A DNA stretch of 64,000 bases from Psychrobacillus sp044762745 (GCF_044762745.1 NZ_JBIWEX010000025.1:5442-69441), one strand, 5' to 3'. Shown: positions 25,353 through 33,985, numbered from the stretch's first letter. The notes: generated from the sequence alone by a model not told the origin. Translations and numbers: made by a program.

Positions 25353-25796
25353 ATGACAAATGATCAATCGAACAATGCACTAAAGCTATTTGTTGTGTTG
25401 TCTCGTGCCCATAAAGTAATTCACGAATGTACCAATCAATTTTTTCAAGAAAACGGATTAAACCCAACCGAATTTGCGGTTTTAGAACTTCTGTATCATA
25501 AAGGAAAACAACCACTTCAACAAATTGGTAATAAAATTTTGTTAGCGAGTGGTTCGATTACTTATGTAGTGGATAAATTAGAAGGACGCGGGTATATTAA
25601 TCGGGTTTCTAGTGATACTGATCGACGTGTTACATATGCGGAAATTACAAAAGAGGGTACTACTTTTATGGACGAACTATTTCCAAGGCATGAGCAGCAA
25701 TTGAAACAATTAATGGGTGTATTATCTGAACAAGAAAAGGATCAAGTGATAGAACTTTTAAAAAAATTAGGATTATCTATTAAAAACCTTTCTTAG
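25353..25796 (+). CDS. MarR-family repressor (MhqR-like)
   Basis: A 147-residue winged-helix protein. Start ATG after TAGGTGAGGATG. Domain features: LNPTEFAVLELLYHKGKQPLQ (helices 2-3), IGNKILLASGSITYVVDKLE (recognition helix), and the wing SSDTDRRVTYAEITKEG. The sequence LNxTEFAVLELLYHKGxQPxQxIG strongly recalls B. subtilis MhqR (YkvE), the repressor of azoreductase/dioxygenase genes for quinone and catechol stress, and the kinase-MarR-ykvS order supports it. No target genes of that regulon are adjacent, and MhqR-type sensing residues cannot be judged here. Probably autoregulated through the palindrome in its promoter. Confidence 0.82.
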   Translation: MTNDQSNNALKLFVVLSRAHKVIHECTNQFFQENGLNPTEFAVLELLYHKGKQPLQQIGNKILLASGSITYVVDKLEGRGYINRVSSDTDRRVTYAEITKEGTTFMDELFPRHEQQLKQLMGVLSEQEKDQVIELLKKLGLSIKNLS

Positions 25797-25843
25797 CAAA
25801 ATAAAAACTTCGAGCCAGATAAGGCCCGAAGTTTTTATTTTGC
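25796..25843. terminator. Bidirectional terminator between MarR gene and lipoprotein gene
   Basis: A perfect 17-bp stem, GCAAAATAAAAACTTCG (25796-25812) with 25827-25843, T-rich on both strands and overlapping both stop codons. Confidence 0.85.
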
Positions 25844-26446
25844 TTGAATAGTTGCAGCCATTTGTACAAAATTATCTATAGCTGGACTTTCTGTTGTATC
25901 GAAAACAGTAATTTTTACAAGTAATTCATCTTTTACAAATGTATAGCCGAAGACGTTTCCATCAGGCGTATCTATTTGATAAGCATTCATATGTTCCATA
26001 GATTCGTTCTGTGGAATTAGGTTTTGATCAGTGATTTCTTGTAATGTCCCATTGTCGTTAGAAGCTTGTAATGTGTCTACTAAGTTTTTAGTAATACCAT
26101 CGATCGTTGCATCGTCTGTACTAAATGTCTCAATTCGCATCGATTGTTGGTCATTTTCCTGATTGAACAGCAAATCTTTATTTGGTTCTTCAGCTGTCAG
26201 TTCAAAACCTTCTATCACAGTAAGTTTATAATTTTGTGTTTCACTTTCTGTTTGTGTACCTTCAAGCACTTCTTTTGGTAAAGTGATACTTTCTGTTTCC
26301 CCTTGGGCTTGAGTCGTTTCTTCGATGTTTTCAGTTTCATCTGTAGGTGTTACCGGATCTGCACTTTCGTTTCCAGTGTCTGTTCCACAAGCTGCAAGTA
26401 AGATAGTTAGTAAAAGAATGGAAAGAAACGTATATATTTTTTTCAC
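25835..26446 (-). CDS. Putative lipoprotein of unknown function
   Basis: A 203-residue protein. The N terminus MKKIYTFLSILLLTILLAAC is a lipoprotein signal with lipobox LAAC. Residues ~21-60 are a Thr/Glu/Asp-rich linker, after which a ~140-residue globular domain follows (YKLTVIEGFELTAEEPNKDLL, DDATIDGITKNLVDTLQA, DGNVFGYTFVKDELLVKITVF). It would be anchored on the outer face of the membrane. I do not recognise a named family. It is transcribed alone, 55 bases downstream of the CPBP gene, so the two might share a transcript. Confidence 0.75.
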   Translation of the reverse strand: MKKIYTFLSILLLTILLAACGTDTGNESADPVTPTDETENIEETTQAQGETESITLPKEVLEGTQTESETQNYKLTVIEGFELTAEEPNKDLLFNQENDQQSMRIETFSTDDATIDGITKNLVDTLQASNDNGTLQEITDQNLIPQNESMEHMNAYQIDTPDGNVFGYTFVKDELLVKITVFDTTESPAIDNFVQMAATIQAK

Positions 26447-26500
26447 ATTGATTCAGCTCCTTTTTTTAATAGACGTTTTAGTTGTAATAATGTTTCATTT

Positions 26501-27112
26501 TCAAGTAAATGGTATTACTAGAAAAAGTAGTACGAGCATCGTGATATGAGCTAAAATGATTAATGGCATACTTTTTTTCCATTCGTATAATAAGCCAAAA
26601 GCAAGTCCGACGATGAAGGCCGCTAGTATACCTAACCAAAATTCGCTGAAAGCAAATGACAAACTATATAATGCTGCACCTAGCATAATGGAAAATACTG
26701 GGGGGATATATTTTTTTAGCTGTTGCTGAATAAATCCTCTCCAAAAAAGTTCTTCACCTGGTGCTATAATAAATAAAAGTAGCAAATAATGCCATATGGA
26801 AGATGGCCCAAATTTATTCATAAAAGAATTGATACTTTTGATGGACAAGAATGGAGTAAAGTCGATCAATTTATAACCAATAAATAAGAGGGCATATGCG
26901 AGTGCGCCGTAAGCTATACTAAGAATGAAATAATGAACTGTTCTTAGTTCATCTTCTATTTTAACGTAATAATAAGCTAATGACATAAGAAATAAAGTAG
27001 TAAAGGTATAAAAATACCAAAATACTTTCTCATTTGAAAAGGTTAGCCAACTAAAGGCATAAGCGAAAACAAGGGGAATAATTAATCGTGTAATTGGTAT
27101 TTGACGAAACAT
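26501..27112 (-). CDS. CPBP-family intramembrane metalloprotease
   Basis: A 203-residue membrane protein with about six hydrophobic segments. The CPBP (Abi/CAAX protease and bacteriocin-processing) motifs are visible: EELFWRGFIQ (motif 1, EExxxR), FSEFWLGILAAFIVGLAFGLLYEW (motif 2-3 region) and ILAHITMLVLLF (His of motif 4). The glutamates, Arg and His needed for catalysis are present, so an active intramembrane protease is plausible. Substrates are unknown. ATG 27112 is preferred over GTG 27121 because the AGGA site would be too close to the latter. Confidence 0.8.
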   Translation of the reverse strand: MFRQIPITRLIIPLVFAYAFSWLTFSNEKVFWYFYTFTTLFLMSLAYYYVKIEDELRTVHYFILSIAYGALAYALLFIGYKLIDFTPFLSIKSINSFMNKFGPSSIWHYLLLLFIIAPGEELFWRGFIQQQLKKYIPPVFSIMLGAALYSLSFAFSEFWLGILAAFIVGLAFGLLYEWKKSMPLIILAHITMLVLLFLVIPFT

Positions 27113-27141
27113 AAAAAGCACATCCTAACTATAATTCAAAA

Positions 27142-27170
27142 GCCGTTCTTCTTAAAGTGAGAGGAACGGC
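27142..27170 (-). terminator. Terminator of ykvS
   Basis: GCCGTTC (27142-27148) pairs with GAACGGC (27164-27170) and is followed on the minus strand by TTTTG. Confidence 0.7.
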
Positions 27171-27177
27171 ATGACGT

Positions 27178-27366
27178 TTAATCTTCATTACTGTATAATA
27201 TTTTATAACGCTTGTGATTAATCACGGTTTTTTCTTCCATTTCTAGCTCATTAAAATTCTCCATAAAAGTCAAATTGACAATAACAGAGTTCTCATTCAC
27301 TTTCTCAACAATACCTTGTAAACCATCTTTAAACTCAACAACATTACCAACTTCAGCTATTTTCAT
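27178..27366 (-). CDS. ykvS: YkvS family (DUF2187) small protein
   Basis: A 62-residue protein. The first in-frame ATG (27378) overlaps the AAGGGG site, so ATG 27366 is preferred (MKIAEVGNVVEFKDGLQGIV). The sequence GDIVEFKxGLxGIVEKVNENSVIVxLT..M.N followed by TVINHKRYKI matches B. subtilis YkvS along its length. It is a KOW/SH3-like beta-rich fold of unknown function, predicted cytoplasmic. Its presence near the kinase/MarR genes agrees with remembered B. subtilis order. Confidence 0.85.
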   Translation of the reverse strand: MKIAEVGNVVEFKDGLQGIVEKVNENSVIVNLTFMENFNELEMEEKTVINHKRYKILYSNED

Positions 27367-27492
27367 AGATTGTTCCATCCCCTTTTAGAACTTAATACAA
27401 TACAGTTTGCCCTAAAAAAAGGTATACGTAAAGTATTTTAACCAAAAGTATTGAAAGTATACATGATTTATAAAAAGAAAGGAATGTTTTAG

Positions 27493-27681
27493 ATGAATTC
27501 ATATGAAGAAAAGATGAATATGTTACAAAGTGGTGACATCGATAAGTTAGAAATTTCCAAAGCTGACTTTTTATCATTTCGAGAAGTATTAGTCAAAAGA
27601 GAGGACTTTAAACATTTTTCCGGAATAGCAAAGCAAGGCGGCGAAATAATTTATACTTATTTACGCGTCGCAAGAAGCTGA
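27493..27681 (+). CDS. Small hypothetical protein (62 aa)
   Basis: A 62-residue charged soluble peptide, starting MNSYEEKMNMLQSGDIDKLE and ending GGEIIYTYLRVARS. Ribosome binding site AGAAAGGAATG lies 10 bases upstream. The core FLSFREVLVKREDFKHFSGIA is helical and looks like a conserved motif, but I do not recognise the family. It lies between ykvS and the Spo0E-like gene with no shared terminator. Confidence 0.65.
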   Translation: MNSYEEKMNMLQSGDIDKLEISKADFLSFREVLVKREDFKHFSGIAKQGGEIIYTYLRVARS

Positions 27682-27772
27682 AGTGTTCCTAATCGTTCGG
27701 AGACTGATGTTTAGACTTTAGACACAAAAGGTATACTGCATAGAATATACATTTTGTAAGGGGCGATCGAGT

Positions 27773-27928
27773 ATGTTGGAACTACTCTTAAAAAAGGTAG
27801 AGTTGACGAGAGAAAAAATGATTCAAGTTGCTTTGGAAAAAGGAGTCTCCGATAAAGAAACAATTGAACTGAGTAAAGAACTTGATAGACTTTTAAACGA
27901 ATATGAAATAAAGGAAAAACGAAAATAA
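27773..27928 (+). CDS. Spo0E-family aspartyl-phosphate phosphatase
   Basis: A 51-residue peptide, too short for many gene finders. It is two helices with the Spo0E signature SKELDRLLNEY (S-x-x-L-D-x-L-L). MLELLLKKVELTREKMIQVA forms helix 1. Spo0E-like phosphatases remove phosphate from Spo0A~P and so delay sporulation. Start ATG 27773 follows AAGGGGCG. It sits 22 bp before the MoxR gene, so it may be co-transcribed with that operon, which would be an unusual pairing. Spo0E is also in this map region in B. subtilis (from memory). Confidence 0.85.
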   Translation: MLELLLKKVELTREKMIQVALEKGVSDKETIELSKELDRLLNEYEIKEKRK

Positions 27929-27950
27929 CTCATTTAAGGGAGAATTGTAC

Positions 27951-28889
27951 ATGCACGATATAAAGCTATTACAAGAAGAGTTGAATAAAGCGATTGTTGG
28001 AAGAGAAAAAGAAATTAATTTCATGTTAATGGGGTTATTAGTACAAGGGCATGTCCTGTTAGAAAGTGTACCTGGTTCTGGAAAAACAATGATGGCAAAA
28101 GCTTTTGCAGAGGCAATACAAGGAGAATTTAAGCGATTACAATTTACGCCGGACGTATTGCCGTCAGATGTAACCGGCATTAGTTTTTTTCATCCGCAAC
28201 AACAGTCGTTTATCCTTCGCGTAGGACCTGTAATGAGTAATATATTGCTTGCTGATGAGATTAATCGTGCAACTCCACGAACACAGTCCAGTTTATTAGA
28301 AGCGATGGAAGAAAAACAAGTATCGATTGATGGGGAAACCATTAAGCTACCATCTCCATTTATGGTCATTGCTACTCAAAATCCCGTTGAATCACAACAA
28401 GGGACATTTCCACTTCCGGCTGCACAATTAGACCGTTTTTTATTCAAACTGTCGATTGGTTATCCAACTATTGCGGAGGAAAGAGTTATATTACAGCAAT
28501 TTGGGCGATCACCTGGAGAGGTGCATTCGCAAAAAGTAGTCTCATTAGAGCAAATAGAAAAATGGTCGCAACAAGTAAAAGAAGTAGTCGTCCATGAAGA
28601 TATATTGACTTATATTATTCAAATCGTACATAGCACAAGGAATCATCCATATATAGAATTAGGCCTCAGCAGTCGAGCATCACTAGCACTTCTTCAAGCG
28701 GCTAAAGCAAATGCCTTTATAAATGGCCGGATGTTCGTTATTCCAGATGATGTGAAGAGTGTAGTAGAACCAGTGTGCTTACATCGAATGAAATTATCAT
28801 CAGAAGGCATGTTAATCCATGATATGGCCGAAGTGATGAAAGAGCTTTTAAAGACCATTGAAGCACCTGTTGAGGCAAATACTCGATGA
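27951..28889 (+). CDS. MoxR-family AAA+ ATPase (YeaC-like), first copy
   Basis: A 312-residue AAA+ ATPase. ATG 27951 lies eight bases after AAGGGAG; TTG 27945 is too close. Walker A ESVPGSGKTMMAK (~residue 43), pre-sensor insert LPSDVTGISFFHPQQQSFILRVGP, Walker B NILLADEINRATPRTQSSLLEAM, sensor 1 MVIATQNPVES, arginine finger region AAQLDRFLFKLS, and sensor 2 LSSRASLALLQAAKA. MoxR ATPases remodel or load cofactors into partner proteins, usually with vWA proteins. The next genes encode DUF58 and a membrane protein, the same trio as B. subtilis yeaC-yeaD-yebA. Confidence 0.88.
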   Translation: MHDIKLLQEELNKAIVGREKEINFMLMGLLVQGHVLLESVPGSGKTMMAKAFAEAIQGEFKRLQFTPDVLPSDVTGISFFHPQQQSFILRVGPVMSNILLADEINRATPRTQSSLLEAMEEKQVSIDGETIKLPSPFMVIATQNPVESQQGTFPLPAAQLDRFLFKLSIGYPTIAEERVILQQFGRSPGEVHSQKVVSLEQIEKWSQQVKEVVVHEDILTYIIQIVHSTRNHPYIELGLSSRASLALLQAAKANAFINGRMFVIPDDVKSVVEPVCLHRMKLSSEGMLIHDMAEVMKELLKTIEAPVEANTR

Positions 28890-30040
28890 ACTGGATTCGT
28901 AGAGATTTTGGGATGAATAATACGAAAAACTATGTGCAAATTTTAGTTGTTTCATTGATACTTAGTTTCTTATTAAAGCAATATCTCCTTTTTTCTGTTT
29001 TTTCTTTTTTACTAATCATTGCCCTTATAAACATATATTATTACCAACGTGTAGGGGAAAAACTAGAATTAATCAATGAAAAAAAGAGAATTCGCTTATT
29101 AAAAGATACTACGTCTAATCTAGAACTAACTTTTCAAAATAAAGGAGTACCCATTTGGAATGGTACTCTTTTAATCTCTTTTCAAACTTATATAGCCCCA
29201 GATGGTATTTCCCATACAACGACAACCGGTTTTCACGAAGTAACATTTCCTTTTTCAATTGGAAATAAAAAGGAAGTAACTGTAAAGATTCCGATTAAGG
29301 GAGTTCATAGAGGACTTGCTAGGATAAAACAAATTGAATTACAAATTCCGCATCCTTTAACAGATGGATCAGTATTACTTGATTTTAAACCAATGATCTT
29401 AATGGATGCAATAGTTTATCCGCAAATTCATAAGCTGGAGGAAAATCTTATACCTTCTAGACTAAAGGAAGGCTATTTGGAATTGAACTCCTCTTTATAT
29501 GATGATCCCTTTTTTCCAGTTGGAACAAGAGAGTACGCGCCAGGAGACCAATTCCATCATATTCATTGGAAGGCAAGTGCTAAAACGCAACAATTACAAA
29601 CAAAAGTATTTACGAAAGTAGCGAATGTCTCCGTCTTATTCATAGTAAACGTGAAGGAAAAATATGGGGTAGTTACAGATTTTGAGGAAAAAATCGAGTG
29701 GCTAGCTTCTCGTATGGAGGCCTGCTATAAACAAGATATTCCTTACTCTTTTGCAATTAATATACGAACATATGGGAAGTTCCCTTTAGTATATTTACCT
29801 TTAGGGAGTGGGGAAGCACACCGAAAACAAGCGTTGGAACTTCTCGCCCTTTTGTCTCGGAGCGATAACTTAATCCCGTTTGAAAAGGTTCTTGCTTATA
29901 TAGATAACCACGTGGAGCTACCCGTAGCTGTATATATTATGTCACATCAACTAGAACAGTATGTACCTTTACTAAAACGCTTAGAGCAACGTACGAACGT
30001 TTTGTATGAAACGGGTATTAGAGTGGAGGGAGTATTATAA
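28886..30040 (+). CDS. DUF58 protein (YeaD-like)
   Basis: A 384-residue protein overlapping the MoxR gene by four bases (ATGA). Residues ~15-55 form two membrane segments; the remainder is soluble. The DUF58 core is FFPVGTREYAPGDQFHHIHW, KASAKTQQLQTKVF (~residues 208-245), followed by a degenerate vWA-like domain (VSVLFIVNVKEK) lacking the DxSxS metal site. DUF58 proteins accompany MoxR ATPases in gene clusters across bacteria. Its exact job is unknown. The overlap indicates translational coupling. Confidence 0.85.
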   Translation: MNWIRRDFGMNNTKNYVQILVVSLILSFLLKQYLLFSVFSFLLIIALINIYYYQRVGEKLELINEKKRIRLLKDTTSNLELTFQNKGVPIWNGTLLISFQTYIAPDGISHTTTTGFHEVTFPFSIGNKKEVTVKIPIKGVHRGLARIKQIELQIPHPLTDGSVLLDFKPMILMDAIVYPQIHKLEENLIPSRLKEGYLELNSSLYDDPFFPVGTREYAPGDQFHHIHWKASAKTQQLQTKVFTKVANVSVLFIVNVKEKYGVVTDFEEKIEWLASRMEACYKQDIPYSFAINIRTYGKFPLVYLPLGSGEAHRKQALELLALLSRSDNLIPFEKVLAYIDNHVELPVAVYIMSHQLEQYVPLLKRLEQRTNVLYETGIRVEGVL

Positions 30041-31281
30041 TGAACAATTCTACCCTTAACATAAAGATTCAGGCTCAATCATTTGGGAACTATTTGCGGG
30101 ATATATGGTTCGTAGCTTTACTTTTTGTATTGATACGTTTTGAAACAACGGTTGCTTTACCATACATTTGGATTGGGCTACAATTAATCATTGCAATCTT
30201 TAGCTTACTTTTTTTCCGAAAAACTGGTCCAAATATGGTCATTCCTTTTGTTCTACCTTCTTTCATTCTTTTATCCTTGTTTTTATTTGGATCTCCAATT
30301 TGGCTATTTGTGTTAAGTGTAGTCTTTTCCATTTGGCGTTTACAGGCAAGGTTTAATATACGCCAAGAAGAACAAATAACGGATAATCAATTTACGATTT
30401 TCTATTTTTTGACGTTTCTAGGAATCCATTTTATCTATTATCTATTAGGATATGAGGGGTACCATTTCCTTCTCTACTCCGTATTTATTGTAGGAATAGT
30501 ACTTTTTGGTGGAATCCGATTATTCGCTGTATCGACGAACACGGACAAACACAATGCTCTAACGAGAACTACCTTAATTGGGATGTACCTGCTTAGTATA
30601 GTTGTCGTAGTCTGTCTAGCTAGTGTTATTTATTACATAATCCCTTTCTTTCGTAAATTGTTCGATCTGCTGTTGGAAGCAGTACTTCGCGTCGCAATCA
30701 TTCCTTTTGCTCCTGTAATAGGGTATCTAGAAGATTTCTTAAAAGGATTGCAAATAAGACAGCCAGAAGAGGACGAACACATTCCAATAGGGGAGCTACC
30801 GGAAATAGAAACAAAAGAATTAGCGACGAAAGAAACATTTGTAAATTTTCCAGTTGGATGGATTCTTACGGGACTAGCTATTATTGTGATTATATTTTTT
30901 ATTCGTTATTTATTAAAAAATAAACCAAATAAATTAGAGATAGAGCTAAATAATGTACAATATGAAAACAAACAAATGAGTGATGCAGAAGAAAAAGAAA
31001 CGAAACAATCGAACTCCTTGTATCAAGTAGAAACTTCTTATTTACGAGAAAAATACGCGCAATTTGAATTAGAAGCACATGCTTATGATTTTGTTAGAAA
31101 TAAAAGTGAGACAGTCAGAGAATGGTTTAAACGAATGCAATGGCAAGTAGATACTACATTTTTTCAAACTTATGAAGAAATAAGGTATGGTAGTAAGATG
31201 ATTAATTCCGAAAAAGCAGAATTGTTCATTAAAAACTTAGAAATAATAAAAAAAGTAAATTTTTTTAAAAAAGATGTTTAA
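30040..31281 (+). CDS. Membrane protein with DUF4129-like C terminus
   Basis: A 413-residue protein sharing one base with the DUF58 gene (TAATG). The first ~230 residues contain about seven membrane segments; a further one (VGWILTGLAIIVIIFFIRYLL) precedes a soluble C-terminal domain with YAQFELEAHAYDFVRNKSETVREWFKRM-like features (seen at ~residues 345-372), reminiscent of DUF4129. In B. subtilis the corresponding gene (yebA) encodes a transglutaminase-like domain between membrane region and DUF4129; no Cys-His-Asp transglutaminase core is visible here. The third member of a MoxR-DUF58 operon. Confidence 0.7.
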   Translation: MNNSTLNIKIQAQSFGNYLRDIWFVALLFVLIRFETTVALPYIWIGLQLIIAIFSLLFFRKTGPNMVIPFVLPSFILLSLFLFGSPIWLFVLSVVFSIWRLQARFNIRQEEQITDNQFTIFYFLTFLGIHFIYYLLGYEGYHFLLYSVFIVGIVLFGGIRLFAVSTNTDKHNALTRTTLIGMYLLSIVVVVCLASVIYYIIPFFRKLFDLLLEAVLRVAIIPFAPVIGYLEDFLKGLQIRQPEEDEHIPIGELPEIETKELATKETFVNFPVGWILTGLAIIVIIFFIRYLLKNKPNKLEIELNNVQYENKQMSDAEEKETKQSNSLYQVETSYLREKYAQFELEAHAYDFVRNKSETVREWFKRMQWQVDTTFFQTYEEIRYGSKMINSEKAELFIKNLEIIKKVNFFKKDV

Positions 31282-31342
31282 TAAATCGGTAAACGGGCAT
31301 ATTAATAAAGAACACAGCAACATTCTCATTTCCCCCTTTTAA

Positions 31343-31380
31343 AGGATCATCCAAAAGCTATTTGGATGGTCCTCTTTTTT
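31343..31380 (+). terminator. Terminator of the first MoxR operon
   Basis: AGGATCATCCAAA (31343-31355) pairs with TTTGGATGGTCCT (31361-31373), followed by CTTTTTTTT. Confidence 0.85.
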
Positions 31381-31425
31381 TGGTACACTAGAAGTATGTA
31401 AATTACGATTTGGGGGAAATGACAG

Positions 31426-32292
31426 ATGGAAAAATGGAAAATTGGATTTATCGGGACGGGTGTAATGGGGAAAAGTTTAGTGAAGCATTTACTAAATGCT
31501 GGTCATGAAGTAGTTATTTATACTAGAACAAAGGAAAAAGCAGATGAACTAATTTCACTTGGGGCTACTTGGGTAGAGCGTGCAAGTGACGTAGCAAGTA
31601 ATGCGCAATTCGTATTTACGATGGTAGGCTATCCGCATGATGTGGAAGAGATATACTTCGGAAAGGAAGGTATTTTTGCTGCGGACAATAGAGGTTTAAT
31701 TGTCATCGATTTGACAACATCGACGCCAACTCTCGCTCAACAAATAGAAGTGGCTGCAAAAGAAAAAGGAATGTTTGCGCTAGATGCACCGGTTTCTGGA
31801 GGAGATATTGGAGCACAATTAGGAAAATTATCGATTATGTGCGGTGGGGAGAAAGAAACGTTTGAAAAAGTTTTGCCTATACTAAACCTTTTTGGAGAGA
31901 CTATTATTTACCAAGGTGCTGCTGGAGCTGGACAGCATACGAAAATGTGTAACCAAATAACGATTGCTACTGGAATGATAGGTGTCTGTGAAGCTCTAGC
32001 TTATGGACAAAAAGCTGGACTCGATTTAGAACAAGTGTTACGTTCCATCTCAACCGGAGCAGCTGGTTCTTGGTCATTAAGTAATTTGGCTCCACGCATG
32101 ATAGCAGGTAATTTTGAACCTGGCTTTTATATTAAGCATTTTGTAAAAGATATGAAGATTGCACTAGAAGAAGCTGAAAAAATGAACTTGCAACTTCCAG
32201 GTCTACAACTAGCAAAATCAATGTATGATGAATTAGTTGCTAAAGGTTATGAAGAGAATGGGACACAAGCACTTATAAAATCATACGAATGA
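31426..32292 (+). CDS. ykwC: YkwC-type NAD-binding beta-hydroxyacid dehydrogenase
   Basis: A 288-residue protein, the length of B. subtilis YkwC. Rossmann motif GFIGTGVMGKSLVKHLLNAGH at the N terminus, substrate motif DAPVSGGDIGAQLGKLSIMCGG, catalytic Lys in GAGQHTKMCNQI, and cofactor-binding FVKDMKIALEEA. This is the 3-hydroxyisobutyrate/tartronate semialdehyde reductase family; the actual substrate of YkwC is not defined. It is a monocistronic gene after the operon terminator, with GGGGGAAATGACAG before the ATG. Confidence 0.87.
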   Translation: MEKWKIGFIGTGVMGKSLVKHLLNAGHEVVIYTRTKEKADELISLGATWVERASDVASNAQFVFTMVGYPHDVEEIYFGKEGIFAADNRGLIVIDLTTSTPTLAQQIEVAAKEKGMFALDAPVSGGDIGAQLGKLSIMCGGEKETFEKVLPILNLFGETIIYQGAAGAGQHTKMCNQITIATGMIGVCEALAYGQKAGLDLEQVLRSISTGAAGSWSLSNLAPRMIAGNFEPGFYIKHFVKDMKIALEEAEKMNLQLPGLQLAKSMYDELVAKGYEENGTQALIKSYE

Positions 32293-32417
32293 GATAGGAA
32301 CTATTAACTACTATATGATACAATCTATTTAGCTTGATTCAATACAAGATAATTAGAGGGAATTTGGCTAAGAACGCCACTTCCATGATTTTGTGTTAAT
32401 AGAGAGGAAGATTGAAA

Positions 32418-33323
32418 ATGAACGATCATAAAGGAATATTGCTTGAAAGTGGTACGAATGAGCTAGAAATAGTAGAATTTCAAGTTGGCACTAGTAAATT
32501 CGGTATTAATGTTATTAAAGTAAAAGAAATAATACAACCAATCCCGGTTACATTTATCCCACTTGCACATCCACATGTAGAAGGTATCGTACAATTAAGA
32601 GGAGAAGTACTACCAGTAGTAAGTATGGCAAAGGTGCTTGGACTCCCAGAGGTAAATAAAAAGGAACAAGAAAAATATATTGTAGCGGAATTTAATAAGC
32701 AACAAGTAGTATTCCACGTGGATAACGTTACTCAAATTCATCGAATATCGTGGGAGCAAATTGAGAAGCCGAGTGATATTTATCAAGGTGGTACTTCTCA
32801 TGTGATCGGAGTCATTAAGCGTGAAGACGAAATGGTTCTATTACTAGATTACGAGCGAATTATTGTCGACATAAACCCAGAATCAGGGATAAATGTTGAA
32901 TCGGTTAAAAAGCTAGGCGAGCGAGAGCGCTCCAATAAAAAGGTCGTCATTGCAGAGGATTCACCATTACTTCGTAAGTTATTACATGATACATTGCATG
33001 AAGCGGGCTATGTTAACCTAGAGTTTTTTGAAAATGGAAAAGACGCACTAGGTTACTTAGAAGATTTAGAAAAAGTTTCATCCAATATCACAGAACAAGT
33101 GCAAATGGTTGTGACGGATATTGAAATGCCACAAATGGATGGACATGCTTTAACTCGAAAAATAAAAGAAAATAGTAATTTAGCTAAACTTCCAGTGCTC
33201 ATTTTCTCGAGTCTAATAACAGATGACCTCCGCCATAAAGGCGATCAAGTAGGAGCAGAAGATCAAATTAGTAAACCAGAAATTGCGGAATTAGTTTTGA
33301 AAATAGATCAATATATTTTGTGA
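32418..33323 (+). CDS. cheV: Chemotaxis coupling protein CheV
   Basis: A 301-residue protein (B. subtilis 303). N-terminal CheW-like domain ~15-155 (EIVEFQVGTSKFGINVIKVKE, HVEGIVQLRGEVLPVVSM) and a C-terminal receiver domain ~175-300 with acidic pocket VVIAEDSP, phosphoacceptor Asp in VVTDIEMPQMDGH, and Lys in SKPEIAEL. CheV links chemoreceptors to CheA and is phosphorylated for adaptation. ATG 32418 is preferred over TTG 32412 by spacing from AGAGAGGAAG. No other chemotaxis gene is in the window. Confidence 0.95.
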   Translation: MNDHKGILLESGTNELEIVEFQVGTSKFGINVIKVKEIIQPIPVTFIPLAHPHVEGIVQLRGEVLPVVSMAKVLGLPEVNKKEQEKYIVAEFNKQQVVFHVDNVTQIHRISWEQIEKPSDIYQGGTSHVIGVIKREDEMVLLLDYERIIVDINPESGINVESVKKLGERERSNKKVVIAEDSPLLRKLLHDTLHEAGYVNLEFFENGKDALGYLEDLEKVSSNITEQVQMVVTDIEMPQMDGHALTRKIKENSNLAKLPVLIFSSLITDDLRHKGDQVGAEDQISKPEIAELVLKIDQYIL

Positions 33324-33333
33324 AAAGAAAAAA

Positions 33334-33511
33334 ACGGGGCTGTCTCCTAAGTCATTTAAGTGACGAAGAGGTAGTCCCTTTTTACGGATGCATTCCGTGA
33401 ACATGGCTTCAGTCTCCTCGTCCCTTCGCTAAAAAGCTAAAAAACAGATGTAGAAAAAAGAGACTTTTTCTATACCTGTTTCAATTTTAGTGGCTTATTA
33501 GACAGCCCCGT
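33334..33511. repeat. ~178-bp element with 18-bp terminal inverted repeats and internal hairpins
   Basis: ACGGGGCTGTCTCCTAAG (33334-33351) and CTTATTAGACAGCCCCGT (33494-33511) are inverted repeats with two mismatches. Inside are GTCATTTAAGTGAC, ACGGATGCATTCCGT, and an AACAG-TGTAGAAAAA/TTTTTCTAT-CTGTT stem. There is no ORF. The GGGGCTGTCT-type end resembles insertion-sequence ends I have seen in Bacillales, so a non-autonomous (MITE-like) remnant is likely. Between convergent cheV and ykyB it may also work as a terminator. Confidence 0.65.
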
Positions 33512-33517
33512 GGAAAC

Positions 33518-33985
33518 CTAAGAATCTAAATATGATTTCATTGTTTGTTTTTTTCGATTAGTTTTCCTTGCATATGATTGCGTACATATTGTAGATTGAT
33601 TAGAGGGATTCTTCAACGTAGATTGAGGTCCAATGTAATCAGTTAGTACTTGTTTTGCCATTTTTAAATTCATTTTTCGGATAGGATTTCTATAAGTATC
33701 ATCTAGATGACCAAGATGCGGTAATTGTTTAAAGTCTTCTTTCGTTGGGATCATATGGAAGTAGTAGTCTGCACATTGAATTAATACGGAGGATTGCTGT
33801 TGGCTATTCCTTGGATTTCGAACAAAATGTAGACCGATTTTTTGTGCTATGTCTTCTTCTAACATCTTTTCAATAGCTAGTTTTTTTAACTGGTAAAGCG
33901 GTTTTTTATCAATGGCTGTTTTGGCATGGCGATTGACTGTATAAATTGCTGTAGCTATTCGTTCATCTTCTGTACTGGTTGTCAT
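33518..33985 (-). CDS. ykyB: YkyB-family protein
   Basis: A 155-residue soluble protein. ATG 33985 follows GAGGGAGG. The sequence AIYTVNRHAKTA, KIGLHFVRNPRNSQQQSSVLI, DYYFHMIPTKEDFKQLPHLGHL and YRNPIRKMNLKMAKQVLTDYIG matches B. subtilis YkyB along its length. Function unknown. The neighbouring cheV is also next to ykyB in B. subtilis (from memory). The C-terminal tail is Lys/Arg/Ser/Thr-rich. Confidence 0.88.
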   Translation of the reverse strand: MTTSTEDERIATAIYTVNRHAKTAIDKKPLYQLKKLAIEKMLEEDIAQKIGLHFVRNPRNSQQQSSVLIQCADYYFHMIPTKEDFKQLPHLGHLDDTYRNPIRKMNLKMAKQVLTDYIGPQSTLKNPSNQSTICTQSYARKTNRKKQTMKSYLDS

